From assembly GCA_037139415.1 (NCBI GenBank), contig JBAXGN010000076.1, forward strand, positions 1-33,498: 33,498 nt of DNA. Direction: 5' to 3'. Below, one piece after another: positions 7,439 through 15,757 of this stretch. The stretch is from Verrucomicrobiota bacterium. GTDB taxonomy: Bacteria > Verrucomicrobiota > Verrucomicrobiia > Limisphaerales > Fontisphaeraceae. Below the pieces are notes generated by a model. The model had not been told where the DNA came from and made no database searches. It was given only the letters and a program-made list of their open reading frames with translations. The first letter of the stretch is position 1. Every line of letters starts with the position of its first letter. The translations under genes and the position numbers were made by a program.

Positions 7439-7906
7439 TCAAAAAATGTAATTTTGCAGCCCGTTCCGGCCCACCATCGTACTCATCTGCCGATCGTGTG
7501 GAATATTATAGTTCGTCCAGCTCACCTGAATCACGACCATCCGCAAATCGTCCGAATAGGACGCGCTAAAGGGGGGATTGGTGACGGTGACGGACCCGTA
7601 ATAAACGACTCCGTGACTGGCATTTAAGGTGGTTGGATAGTAGTAGTCCACAAACGTGGGGGGAACGTTGGTGCTACTGGTGACCTGCTCCCAAGCGTAC
7701 AGGCGCATGGTTTCCATTTTTTCCGCCATAATCTGGGTGGCCCGCAAATTCTCACGCGCCATGCCGATGATTTGCACCCCCGACGCGAGACCGGTGTACA
7801 GGGAGATAAAGCCCAACCCAAAAATCCAGATACTCACCAGGACATCCACCAGGGTAAAGGCCAACGCCCTACCGTTTTTTCGGTCCCATGTTGTGCAAAT
7901 TCTCAT
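7439..7906 (-). CDS. PilV-like prepilin of set 2 with Asp at +5
   Basis: 155 residues. The N-terminus MRICTTWDRKNGRALAFTLV is followed by DVLVSIWIFGLGF: a prepilin motif with Ala at -1 and Asp21, not Glu, at mature position +5. The body (ENLRATQIMAEKMETMRLYA, SDDLRMVVIQVSWTNYNIPH) matches the 156-residue protein of set 3. A Glu at +5 normally guides N-methylation and subunit docking, so the Asp is a notable but conservative change. It is the first gene of set 2, behind the conserved leader at 7907-8100. Confidence 0.83.
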   Translation of the reverse strand: MRICTTWDRKNGRALAFTLVDVLVSIWIFGLGFISLYTGLASGVQIIGMARENLRATQIMAEKMETMRLYAWEQVTSSTNVPPTFVDYYYPTTLNASHGVVYYGSVTVTNPPFSASYSDDLRMVVIQVSWTNYNIPHDRQMSTMVGRNGLQNYIF

Positions 7907-8100
7907 AAGCGGTTAATCAAGCTCGTTCAGTTGCATCTCAAGAGTAAGCAAGCATCCTGCCGTGTTTGGGACTGCCATCACAAAACCCCGAGCTTTCTAT
8001 ATTCCAACTAACTACTGGAAAGATAGTTATGTAAACGAAAGGCCGAAAGGGAAAAATGGATAGTATTATGGTCTTATACTAATAGGGATGTAAGTACCTA
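7907..8100 (-). promoter_or_regulatory. Conserved leader/promoter region of pilin set 2
   Basis: Counterpart of 4147-4340, with about 85% identity by eye over about 190 bp, including the distance to the ATG. The minus-strand blocks AGTATAAGACCATAATACTA, TTTCGGCCTTTCGTTTACAT and CAGTCCCAAACACGGCAGGA are shared. No clear -35/-10 pair is conserved in both copies. Confidence 0.55.
8061..8081. promoter_or_regulatory. Palindromic operator-like site, copy 2
   Basis: Perfect inverted repeat TAGTAT-9 bp-ATACTA. It is located 155 bp upstream of the set 2 start codon, the same distance as copy 1 in set 3. Confidence 0.45.
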
Positions 8101-8138
8101 CTAACAATAACACCGGTGTGAAGGTGGTTTTCCTTTTA

Positions 8139-8306
8139 CAGAAAAATTGAACGGTAGAAAGATATAAATCCAGATCAGAATGCGGAGGGTTATTGTGTTA
8201 ACAGCATTATCTGTCGAACATGGTCTGGCAATCCCAAAGAACCGGGTCCGGCAAAATTTGAAACCAGGCAGGTTGATTGTTTTCCATCTTTCTGCCGGTT
8301 TATTTT
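8139..8306. repeat. Palindromic repeat, copy C, with enlarged loop
   Basis: The left arm (ACAGAAAAATTGAACGGTAG, 8139 on) and right arm (ATCTTTCTGCCGGTTTATTT, about 8286-8306) are the same arms as in copies A and B. They are separated by about 120 bp of unrelated sequence instead of about 25, as if something had inserted into the loop. Confidence 0.55.
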
Positions 8307-8321
8307 GATGATATGAGCCTA

Positions 8322-8350
8322 AAAAGCCCGCCCCCTGGACGGGGGGTTGT
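8322..8350 (-). terminator. Intrinsic terminator upstream of pilin set 2
   Basis: On the minus strand, CCCCC/GGGGG arms around GTCCA, then GCGGGCTTTTTAGG. The site matches 4434-4462 in sequence and surroundings (flanked by ATGAGCCTAAAAAG on the plus strand). It would end transcription coming from set 1. Confidence 0.55.
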
Positions 8351-8422
8351 TTATTAGATCTCGGGAGAGTGAACGAGATTGAGTAACCGAAAACCTTTTA
8401 CAGAAAAATGTAATTCCAAATT

Positions 8423-8512
8423 TTTTTACCATGTTCGGTTCCCATTTTTCTGCCGGTTTATTTTTCTGCAAAAGTCCCCGTTGGGGTGTTCGGGCTTATG
8501 CATTATGCTGCT
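8423..8512 (-). repeat. Right copy of the post-pilin block with remnant pilin 3' end
   Basis: The sequence CATGTTCGGTTCCCATTTTT, one palindromic arm, CCGTTGGGGTGTTCGGGC and CATTATGCTGCTTGC repeat in order the region 403-501 around the end of the 209-residue pilin gene. On the minus strand the last part reads as codons for C-K-Q-H before a run-out, matching the RKQH C-terminus of that pilin. This looks like the tail of a lost PilW gene, left by a tandem duplication. Confidence 0.6.
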
Positions 8513-8631
8513 TGCAAAGGATGGTTCGGTATTCGGCATTCAGATTCTCTGTCCCAATATTGGACACCTCGAAGACTTTGGGACATTGAAGAACAAAGCC
8601 AACCACGCCGTTTGGTGTCCCGGCTTTAACC

Positions 8632-8652
8632 GGTTTTGGCATAACCAAAACC
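8632..8652 (-). terminator. Hairpin after pilin set 1
   Basis: Perfect 8-bp stem GGTTTTGG/CCAAAACC with a 5-nt loop, 44 bp beyond the stop codon of the secreted-protein gene. No T-run follows, so its role in termination is uncertain. Confidence 0.4.
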
Positions 8653-8695
8653 CACACGCGACTAGGCCCCGTCACCACTCAAAGGCAATTCCAGG

Positions 8696-9289
8696 TCAAT
8701 TTTCCTCCTTCTTCGGCGGCATCACTTCCATCCGCAGGGAATTGAGGAACGCGTTGTACTCCACATGGGTGCGCGGCCAATCACCGCAGGAAACGGCGGT
8801 AATTTCCATTTTTCCACCCGTGAAGTTCAATGCGGCCAGGCGTCCGTGCGACCGCCGATTCACGCTGTCCGTAAACTCAAATTCAACCGCCACTCCGCGC
8901 GTGCCCATGCCATAACAGGCATAGACCGTGCTGATTTTGGCATTCGCGAAGCGGAGGGCCACCAGCGCCGTAACATTTGTCTCCGTCCACGGTTCCGCGA
9001 CCACGTTGGTCGCGTCCAATTGAACGCGCAGGGCCAGATAACTCGTCAACCCCGGGTCGGAAAAGGCAATCCGTTGCTGGACGTTATCCGCCGACATCTG
9101 CCAGCCGGTGGGAGCCTGAAAATGAAACTGGGTGCGATCCACCAGCAGAATGTGCCCCTCGCTCACCGTGCCATATTCCGGACACACACGTTTTTCTGTG
9201 CCCAACCGGAAGACGGTCTGGGCGGCCAGTTCAGCCGCTGGCAAAACGACGGCCAGCAACAGTGCAGGAGAGATGATTTTATGGTGCAT
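8696..9289 (-). CDS. Secreted protein of unknown function, end of pilin set 1
   Basis: 197 residues with a clear signal peptide: MHHKIISPALLLAVVLPAAE then LAAQ, with a likely cut after the Ala-Ala. The mature part has no motif I recognise. It contains paired Cys (VCPEYG, YACYG, AVSCGDW) that could form disulfides, and a beta-rich pattern. It lies 22 bp after the large PilX/GspK-like gene and is probably co-transcribed with it, which suggests an exported role linked to that pilus or secretion machine. I do not recognise the family. Confidence 0.7.
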   Translation of the reverse strand: MHHKIISPALLLAVVLPAAELAAQTVFRLGTEKRVCPEYGTVSEGHILLVDRTQFHFQAPTGWQMSADNVQQRIAFSDPGLTSYLALRVQLDATNVVAEPWTETNVTALVALRFANAKISTVYACYGMGTRGVAVEFEFTDSVNRRSHGRLAALNFTGGKMEITAVSCGDWPRTHVEYNAFLNSLRMEVMPPKKEEN

Positions 9290-9311
9290 TGAGTTAAATG
9301 TTTGTGCCCGC

Positions 9312-11159
9312 CTAATTCGCCGGGCGGCGTGGCGCTGCCTCCGCCCACTGGCCGCGGATCATAGTGCTCAGTAACGGTGTCCCGAACGGCAGCTTCACCG
9401 GATCCATGAAATTCAGATCGAACGCCCAGTTGCGGGCCGGCGGGTTATAGACATTGCCGGTGCCCCACTTGGAGTTCGCATAACGACTGGGAAACATCAC
9501 CACCATCGAGCCATTGTACGTGACAATCCGCTTGGTGCCGCCCGGTGCCCAATCTTCCAGGAAACGCGGGAAGTTTTCTGCGCCGCCGCTGTAGCTCATA
9601 AAGTTGGTGGTGGGCACAATGCCCGCAATGATGGCGGTGTTCACCGTGACCGCAGTGGCGGCACGACTCGCCAGTGCCAACGTGCTGTTGGCATCCGTCC
9701 AGGCCGGCGACAGGATGGTGACGGCATCCGCCACCACAGAGGCGGGCATGGTCTGCGAGGTGTTGGTGGTGCCAAGCGCAGCAGTGGGGGCGTTATAATT
9801 GCCCCGGATGTACAGCGGCTCAGCCGTGGCCACCGAAAGGCCGTTGGTCGGCAGCGCGGCCCCGTTCACCAACCGCACCGCAGACATCTCGGTGTTGGTG
9901 AGAATCGAGGCTCGGCGATCATCCTGGACATACAGTTGGTTCACCGTACGTCCCAAGGCATTGAACAAGCCGGTGTTGGTGCGCAAACAGCCTACGTCAA
10001 TATCCACCGATTCCACCGTCTTGCCTTCGCGCGCATCCATGAACTTATTGGTGAGGACAACGAATTGCTGAAGCAGGTTGGTGGGGACAGAGGTCGCGAA
10101 ATTGTTATAGGAACCGCTTTTGCCAGCCAGGACCAGGTTGGTTATATACGTGAAATTCGTGATGGTGGCGGTATTGGTGACAATCGTGGTTACCTTGCCG
10201 ACTTTGTTGGTAGTAAAAGAGGTGTTGGTCGAAAGAAAGGTGTTGGTGTTCACCGTATCGCTAACCTGCAAAATCAAATCTGCCTTGTTATAGTAGCGCT
10301 GTTTCCCCATCAGGGAGGTCGGACTCTCGCCAGCGGGAGGCACATCCAGAATTGCCTGCACCGCCTGCGCCGAATTATTGGTGCCAATCGGGAGGGTTAA
10401 ACTCGACGCCTTCGCATCCTTATCCGCCTGAAACGTCACCGAGCCGGAGGGCGCTCCCCGGGCATCCCCCGGCGCGCGCCCGAAATTGATGGTGCCCACC
10501 GCGGTGACATCGCTGAAAAACGTCAACACACTGTCCGGGCAGGTGTACAGGTTGCCGTTGGCGTGGACGCGCCCCGTCACGTTAAACGCCTGGCCGCAAC
10601 TGATCTCCATGTCCATCCCGTAAAAAATGGCAAATTGGAAAATCGGAATGGTGGTGATTTGCACATCCTGCTTCACCGCCGAAGTAATATCGTAGGGTGC
10701 GTTGTTGCGGCGGGCATTGGAGATGATGGTATAGGTGGCGGCGTAACCAAACAAGCCGGCGTATTGCGAATCCAACACGGTATAGGCCCAAGCCGCGCTG
10801 TTATTGACCGCTGTGACCCCCGACACGCCGTTGGCATCGCCGAAGGTGTAGTTCGTCCAAAATGGATTTTGCGAGCTGCTCGGAACCAAGGTGCGGTAGG
10901 TGGCGAGATTATTGTACACATCCGCCTGGCTGCCATTGTGATAATCGTACGCAATCTGGCCAACCACGATCTCCGTGGCTGCCTCGGCGGCATACAGGGT
11001 TTCCCACCGCTGGTTGTTGCGCGCCGTCAACTGCGCGGTGGTGGACGTCCAGGACATGGCGGTGGACAGCACAATCATGGCCACTCCGAGAAACACCAGC
11101 ACAATCACGAGCGCGTATCCGGCTCGCGGGCGATGCGGTAAACAGGCAAGTTTCATCAT
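9312..11159 (-). CDS. PilX/GspK-like membrane-anchored protein of set 1
   Basis: 615 residues. The N-terminus is basic (MMKLACLPHRPRAG), then YALVIVLVFLGVAMIVLSTA, a membrane helix typical of PilX-like proteins, with no +5 Glu. AAEAATEIVVGQIAYDY follows (the usual AEA motif after the helix). The middle (FYGMDMEISCGQAFNVTGRV, then HANGNLYTC) and later parts are beta-rich with many Asn/Thr residues. It is much less similar to the set 2 and 3 PilX-like proteins than those are to each other. Its start lies 12 bp after the PilW-like gene, so it belongs to the set 1 operon. Its role is probably as a minor pilin or pseudopilin with a large exported domain. Confidence 0.75.
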   Translation of the reverse strand: MMKLACLPHRPRAGYALVIVLVFLGVAMIVLSTAMSWTSTTAQLTARNNQRWETLYAAEAATEIVVGQIAYDYHNGSQADVYNNLATYRTLVPSSSQNPFWTNYTFGDANGVSGVTAVNNSAAWAYTVLDSQYAGLFGYAATYTIISNARRNNAPYDITSAVKQDVQITTIPIFQFAIFYGMDMEISCGQAFNVTGRVHANGNLYTCPDSVLTFFSDVTAVGTINFGRAPGDARGAPSGSVTFQADKDAKASSLTLPIGTNNSAQAVQAILDVPPAGESPTSLMGKQRYYNKADLILQVSDTVNTNTFLSTNTSFTTNKVGKVTTIVTNTATITNFTYITNLVLAGKSGSYNNFATSVPTNLLQQFVVLTNKFMDAREGKTVESVDIDVGCLRTNTGLFNALGRTVNQLYVQDDRRASILTNTEMSAVRLVNGAALPTNGLSVATAEPLYIRGNYNAPTAALGTTNTSQTMPASVVADAVTILSPAWTDANSTLALASRAATAVTVNTAIIAGIVPTTNFMSYSGGAENFPRFLEDWAPGGTKRIVTYNGSMVVMFPSRYANSKWGTGNVYNPPARNWAFDLNFMDPVKLPFGTPLLSTMIRGQWAEAAPRRPAN

Positions 11160-11171
11160 GGCTCCAATCGT

Positions 11172-11783
11172 TTATTGCAGCATGCGGCGGGTGATTTTGG
11201 TGCGAATCTGGTAAAAGTCAAAATACGCCCCCGGCGTGCCGACAGAGGTGATCGGGTACTGGATCTGGTAAAACTGGATGGTCAGGCCGATCACCCGGTT
11301 GTTCTGGTTGTTGGTTAAAATATTACCCTGGAAGTCCTCCGCCGTGAACACGACCTTGTTGGTGATGAATTCGGCGACGATATCGCGCACCGCGCCAGTC
11401 TGGTCTGAGCGCACAAACCGGGTGTTGTTCGTGTCGAGGTAATAGCGGGAATAGAAATTGGTCACCAGCGCGTTGGTGTAAAGTTGGATGGCGTTGCCCG
11501 CCTGGATCTGGCCGGGTTGGGCTTCCACAAAATCAGTCAGGCTGCCATTGCCAAGCCGCACAAGTTTGGCTGCGCGCACCTCCTGCATCAGGGAGTTGAT
11601 GGCATCGCGCGCCTGCGTGTTAGCCCCCAATTTGGCGCGGGTGAGCCCGTACATTTTCAGCCCCATGATATGTGCGGTCAATGTGCCGGCAATGACGATC
11701 ATCATGATAGCCATCGAAATCATCAGCTCCGTAAGGGTAAAACCACGGGTGCGACGCGGGCAATATGTTAAGACCGTATGCAT
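11172..11783 (-). CDS. PilW/GspJ-like prepilin of set 1
   Basis: 203 residues with a textbook prepilin site RTRGFTLTELMISMAIMMIV: cut between Gly14 and Phe15, Glu19 at +5. The remainder includes QARDAINSLMQEVRAAKLVR (the usual PilW segment after the helix) and TKITRRMLQ at the C-terminus. Its start ATG lies one base after the stop of the PilV-like gene (TGA-T-ATG), a coupled arrangement. In contrast to sets 2 and 3, the -1 residue is the canonical Gly. Confidence 0.87.
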   Translation of the reverse strand: MHTVLTYCPRRTRGFTLTELMISMAIMMIVIAGTLTAHIMGLKMYGLTRAKLGANTQARDAINSLMQEVRAAKLVRLGNGSLTDFVEAQPGQIQAGNAIQLYTNALVTNFYSRYYLDTNNTRFVRSDQTGAVRDIVAEFITNKVVFTAEDFQGNILTNNQNNRVIGLTIQFYQIQYPITSVGTPGAYFDFYQIRTKITRRMLQ

Positions 11784-11784
11784 A

Positions 11785-12246
11785 TCAAAAGCTATCCGGA
11801 CTCCGATACGTGACCACCGTATTGGTAAACACCCGGCGCGAACGCGGCCAGGTCCAGGTGCAATCCACGCGAACGCATTTGACCGGCGGATTGCTCAACA
11901 CCTGGCTGATCACCGTGAAATTGGTACACCAGACCACGTTCGTGCCGTTGATGGGGATGTCCATGATGTTGGTTTGTTGCGTAAAATTGGTCGTCTGCAA
12001 TTCATCCACCTCCGGAACGGCTCCCAAATCCCATTTGCACGAGCGCACTTGTTCGACTCGCTGCATGGCGTATGACTCCGCCGCCAACGAATACGAGGTC
12101 CACTCGGCCCGGGTGGCCGTGGTCAGGTAGCCATAGACAATGGCCGACATGGTCATGACGGACAACATCGTGGAAATAAGCACCTCCGCCAAGGTGAACC
12201 CTTGGTTCTTCCCAGACTTCTTTGGCATGGCGGACGGTAAAATCAT
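11785..12246 (-). CDS. PilV/GspI-like prepilin, first gene of set 1
   Basis: 153 residues. Prepilin site NQGFTLAEVLISTMLSVMTM: cut after Gly16, Glu21 at +5. It continues with SYAMQRVEQVRSCKWDLGAV and ends in a beta-rich segment (CVRVDCTWTWPRSRRVFTNT). It resembles PilV-type minor pilins. The first Met (12246) and Met7 (12228) are both possible starts, and neither has a strong ribosome-binding site. A good sigma70-type promoter lies at 12304-12332, about 60 bp upstream. Confidence 0.85.
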   Translation of the reverse strand: MILPSAMPKKSGKNQGFTLAEVLISTMLSVMTMSAIVYGYLTTATRAEWTSYSLAAESYAMQRVEQVRSCKWDLGAVPEVDELQTTNFTQQTNIMDIPINGTNVVWCTNFTVISQVLSNPPVKCVRVDCTWTWPRSRRVFTNTVVTYRSPDSF

Positions 12247-12303
12247 GTTATCAACAAGGTCTATGCGGTATTATCCAAATAAGTACTTATGTACATGTCT
12301 ATA

Positions 12304-12332
12304 TGGATACAGCAAGTACCATGCCTTGTCAA
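12304..12332 (-). promoter_or_regulatory. Sigma70-like promoter of pilin set 1
   Basis: Minus strand: TTGACA (12332-12327), 17-bp spacer, TATCCA (12309-12304). The -35 is a perfect consensus match and the -10 matches 4 of 6. It lies in the divergent region between set 1 and the plus-strand operon. Confidence 0.6.
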
Positions 12333-12428
12333 TTTCGATATTCCGACTTGTTTTTTACCATAACAGGTTTACTCTACATCAGTGTAATGAAGTATGGCAT
12401 AAACCGTGCTCTTATCATGATCGATAAA

Positions 12429-12968
12429 ATGCGTATTGCAGCACATATACGGCCGTGCCTAACGTTGGTCGGCGGGACCAAAGTGTGGGTGATCCTCATC
12501 GGTGTTATCGCCGGTTGCGTCAGTGGCTTTGCCGACAACACCAACGTAACCGCCGCTCCCAAAAACAATGGTAACGCGTATGGCCACAACAAGCAAACCC
12601 TGGATACCCGGGCTGTTGTGATACCTTCGAGCCAAGCTGATCCGGCGTCCAACGAACCGGAACGCAAGGGACGTCCGGACCGCACCCAGCCCAACGGCGA
12701 TGTCAAAAATTTGATCAAGCAGTTCCAAGCCGCACGCGAGGCATATTTGCAGGACCAGCAAATCCTGATGAAGCAACTGAAGGGGGCCAGCGCCGAGGAT
12801 CGGGCGGCGATTCGCGAGCAATTAAAGGAAAGTCTGGATCAATGGCGGGAACAGCAGAAAGAGTTGATCAAGGAGCAACGCGACCGTGCCATCGAACTGA
12901 AACGCGCGTTGCAGGCGGATTTGGGACGGGTGGTGGATGATGCGCAAGGCGAAGGGCGTGGACGCTGA
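12429..12968 (+). CDS. Secreted coiled-coil protein
   Basis: 179 residues from the ATG at 12429, chosen because it gives a sensible signal peptide (basic start, then VWVILIGVIAGCVSGFA). The frame is open further upstream, with ATGs at 12417 and 12387, so the start is uncertain. After a Pro/Asn-rich linker, the last 90 residues are a highly charged helix: NLIKQFQAAREAYLQDQQIL, then EQLKESLDQWREQQKELIKE, predicted coiled coil. I recognise no family. The next gene follows after 37 bp, so it probably opens a four-gene plus-strand operon, perhaps supplying a periplasmic partner. Confidence 0.65.
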   Translation: MRIAAHIRPCLTLVGGTKVWVILIGVIAGCVSGFADNTNVTAAPKNNGNAYGHNKQTLDTRAVVIPSSQADPASNEPERKGRPDRTQPNGDVKNLIKQFQAAREAYLQDQQILMKQLKGASAEDRAAIREQLKESLDQWREQQKELIKEQRDRAIELKRALQADLGRVVDDAQGEGRGR

Positions 12969-13005
12969 TATTGGCCATGGCGGGAAGCGGATCGGGCGGC
13001 GAGGG

Positions 13006-14241
13006 ATGGCTGAGCACGGGAGCAACAGTCAGAGTTGGAAAGACGTTGTACCACCATTTTCAGTGCAACCACCATCCGTAATCCGCAATCCGCAATCCGC
13101 AATCCGCAATATTTCTGTTGCTGGCCTGTGTTGCTTATGGCTGGCCTTATCTTTAAGCGCGGCCATAGCCGCACCACTTCCGGCATCCGATGCCGCCCTC
13201 AAGCCAGCCGACATTTCACTTTCTCCATGGGATTGGGACCTCAACCTTCACGGGGCGTTTGGCTACAAGGATAACGTGTTGCTGAACCGTCGTTTTGCGG
13301 ATGGTAGCGGTTTTTTTCAGGGGGGATTGGATGCCTCACTATTGCGTCTGCCATTGGATGGCACGCAACTCAGCCTGCTGGTCAGTGCGGAGGATACTAG
13401 GTATTGGCAGTCACCCAAACTGGATGATGAGCAATTTATCCTGTCCATGCTTCAATGGAAGCAGTACGGCCCGGGCGAATGGGTCTGGAGTTGCAGCCTG
13501 GACCACCATTACCAAAACCAAGTCATGGATGTCTCCGCCACCGAGACCAACCTCAACACCGCGCGTTTTCAAGGAAACGGGCTGCGGCTGTATCCCGGCG
13601 TACGTCGGGATTTTGAACAGCGACGCTGGGCGGAACTCGAGTTGGGGGCCAGCCGCCAATGGCTGCACGCGCCACTGGATGGTTTCTGGCAATTTCGCCC
13701 CAAATTTACCGTGGGCCAAGGATACGGCAATCGTTCGGAACTCTCGCTGATTTATGAACCATTTTGGCGCTGGTACGACCATCGGGAACCGCTGACCCGC
13801 GAGGGATTCCGCATTCCCGGAGAAACGTTGGTGTTCACGGAACACGAGTTTCAAGTCCAATGGCAGCACTACTGGGACCCGCCACGCCATTGGCGGACCA
13901 CCACCCGCCTGGGCTTTGCCCTCAACCTGGATAACGGCGGGGGCTATTTCGATTTCCGCCGCTACCAGTTCACCGAGGCGCTACGTTACAAATCCGCTGC
14001 CTGGGAGGTCCGCGCCCAAGTCCGCCTGGCCGCCTATGAATTCACGCACCAGACCTTCAGCCGCACGGATGAGCGATTGCGCGACAAGGCTACCTGGCAA
14101 CTTCAACTGCGCATCGAGAAAACGTGGACCAAACATCTCAAAACCTTTGCTCAGTATGAACATGAGTCCTCGCTATCGAATCTGCTGCTGGATGAATACA
14201 ACGTAAACACTCTGCTGGCGGGCATTGACTGGGGTTGGTGA
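13006..14241 (+). CDS. Outer-membrane beta-barrel-like protein
   Basis: 411 residues if started at the ATG at 13006. The frame is open from 12937 (overlapping the previous gene), and a GTG at 13063 would place the signal peptide nearer the start. Signal sequence SVAGLCCLWLALSLSAAIAA. The mature part alternates polar and aromatic residues (WDWDLNLHGAFGYKDNVLLN, WVWSCSLDHHYQNQVMDVSA, SELSLIYEPFWRWYDHREPL), ending in strands and a terminal aromatic (GIDWGW), as expected for an outer-membrane barrel. No specific family was recognised. The N-terminal region upstream of the signal peptide contains a 7-bp tandem repeat, which may mean this part is not really translated. Confidence 0.7.
   Translation: MAEHGSNSQSWKDVVPPFSVQPPSVIRNPQSAIRNISVAGLCCLWLALSLSAAIAAPLPASDAALKPADISLSPWDWDLNLHGAFGYKDNVLLNRRFADGSGFFQGGLDASLLRLPLDGTQLSLLVSAEDTRYWQSPKLDDEQFILSMLQWKQYGPGEWVWSCSLDHHYQNQVMDVSATETNLNTARFQGNGLRLYPGVRRDFEQRRWAELELGASRQWLHAPLDGFWQFRPKFTVGQGYGNRSELSLIYEPFWRWYDHREPLTREGFRIPGETLVFTEHEFQVQWQHYWDPPRHWRTTTRLGFALNLDNGGGYFDFRRYQFTEALRYKSAAWEVRAQVRLAAYEFTHQTFSRTDERLRDKATWQLQLRIEKTWTKHLKTFAQYEHESSLSNLLLDEYNVNTLLAGIDWGW
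13074..13108. repeat. Five tandem ATCCGCA heptamers
   Basis: Units ATCCGTA followed by four ATCCGCA, immediately before the signal-peptide codons of the barrel-like protein; in frame they encode IRNPQSAIRN. Strings of this kind are frequent in Verrucomicrobiota. Confidence 0.85.
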
Positions 14242-14267
14242 TTCGGCTATCCTACGCACTTTCGGGC

Positions 14268-15731
14268 ATGACTGACACGGCCTCCAAAGTCTCGCTCTTC
14301 GAGCGTTTTCGCTGGCTTCCGCTGGCGATGGTAGCCATTACTCTGGTGGTTTTTGGCGCCGCCATCGTCTCCGTTACCCGCCAATTGCGCCACCAAATCC
14401 GCCAGCAAATGATTGCCCGGGACGGGGAAGTGTTTCAGGCGGTCTTGTGGCTGCAATACTCCAATCACCTGCAGTCAGCGCCAGAGTTGCAGCTGGATGA
14501 ACCATCCGTGCAGTTCAACCTGCTGCTCGAAATCTCGCGGATGCGCGGCGTGCTGGCCGCCCGGCTGTTTGATGCGCGCGGCTCCTTCGTCGCCTCGGTG
14601 CCACCAACGGTGCAACCTGGTGCGCTCGGGCGTGAAACCATGAGCGTTTTAACCGATTTACGCTGTCATTCCCGCTTTTTTGAGGCAGCCAACCTCGCCA
14701 AGCTATTCCTGCCGGGAACCGCGCTGGCCGCGGCGGTTCCCTTGTTGGAGGTGAACGTGCCATTTTACGCGCCGGCCCAGTCGCAACTGCTGGGCAGCGC
14801 CCAGTTTTACCTGGATGGTCAGGCGCTCGCCACGGAATTTGCGACCTTGGATCAGCATTTGTGGCAACAAGGGTGGTTGGTGTTCCTGGTGGGGGGCGGT
14901 CTGATTGTCGTCGGATTAAGTTGGACGTTCCGGCGTCTGCAGCAGGCCAACATGGAACTCCGCTCTCGCTCGGAAAGCCTGGCCCGGGCCAACCAGGAAT
15001 TGATCCTGGCGGCCAAAACCTCGGCCACCGGTGCCATGTCCGCGCATTTGATTCATGGTTTGAAGAGTCCGATCATCGGCTTGCGCAACCTGTTTGAGGG
15101 ATTAGCCTCCCAACCACCAGGCGAAAACCAGGCCGGCTGGCAGATGGCGCAAAAAACTATTCGCGAAATGCAGCAGATGATCAACGATTTCGGCAAGATG
15201 CTGAACAACGAACCGTCCTTGTCCCAGCCGTTTAGTCCGTTGGCCGACGTACTTGCCCTGGCCATCCGCAAAAACCAGCCGCTCGCCCAACAAACCGGCG
15301 TGCGTCTGCTGCACTCCCCGCCCTTGGACCTCCTGCTGGAGAACCGGGCAGCCAATCTTTCCCTGCTCATCCTGGAAAATCTGTTGCGCAACGCCCTCCA
15401 AGCCACGGCGCACGGCGGCACGGTAACGCTCAGCACCCGCATGGAAGCGGGCCAAGTGGTCTGCCAGGTCCAGGATGAAGGCACCGGTTTTCCCGACGCC
15501 TTGCGCCCACACCTCTTCATGCCCTGCCAATCCACCAAACCCGGTGGGCTCGGCATCGGCCTAGCCATCAGTAAGCAGTTGGCCAATCATCTGGGGGCAC
15601 GCTTGGAACTGGCCGCCAGTTCGCCACGCGGCTGCGTATTCGAGTTTCGCTTGCCCATGCCTCCCAATGACCCGGTAAGCTCCGAAAAAACTGTAACAAA
15701 TCGGTTGGCGACTACCCTCATTTTGAATTAG
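14268..15731 (+). CDS. Membrane sensor histidine kinase
   Basis: 487 residues from the ATG at 14268; a longer frame begins at 14235 and overlaps the previous gene. Membrane helix about residues 17-37, a periplasmic sensor region of about 160 residues, second helix about 200-220, a linker, then the kinase core. The H box is AHLIHGLKSPIIGLRNL with His263 (HGLKSP instead of HELKNP). The N box is NLLRNALQ (about 371-378), G1 is DEGTGFP (about 403), the F-like segment is LFMPCQSTK, and G2 is GLGIGLAISK. It would autophosphorylate on His263 and pass phosphate to a response regulator. None is adjacent; the regulator at 4612-5280 is a NarL type, which usually pairs with HisKA_3 kinases, so a match is uncertain. 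Operon context: 26 bp after the barrel protein and 26 bp before the propeller gene. Confidence 0.93.
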   Translation: MTDTASKVSLFERFRWLPLAMVAITLVVFGAAIVSVTRQLRHQIRQQMIARDGEVFQAVLWLQYSNHLQSAPELQLDEPSVQFNLLLEISRMRGVLAARLFDARGSFVASVPPTVQPGALGRETMSVLTDLRCHSRFFEAANLAKLFLPGTALAAAVPLLEVNVPFYAPAQSQLLGSAQFYLDGQALATEFATLDQHLWQQGWLVFLVGGGLIVVGLSWTFRRLQQANMELRSRSESLARANQELILAAKTSATGAMSAHLIHGLKSPIIGLRNLFEGLASQPPGENQAGWQMAQKTIREMQQMINDFGKMLNNEPSLSQPFSPLADVLALAIRKNQPLAQQTGVRLLHSPPLDLLLENRAANLSLLILENLLRNALQATAHGGTVTLSTRMEAGQVVCQVQDEGTGFPDALRPHLFMPCQSTKPGGLGIGLAISKQLANHLGARLELAASSPRGCVFEFRLPMPPNDPVSSEKTVTNRLATTLILN

Positions 15732-15757
15732 AGTAATAGGGCTGTTTGGATTTTTCA

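Noticed and set aside
12937-13005. Upstream start for the barrel-like protein
   Set aside because: It overlaps the previous gene and adds residues with no role; the later start is closer to the signal peptide, though a GTG at 13063 is also possible.
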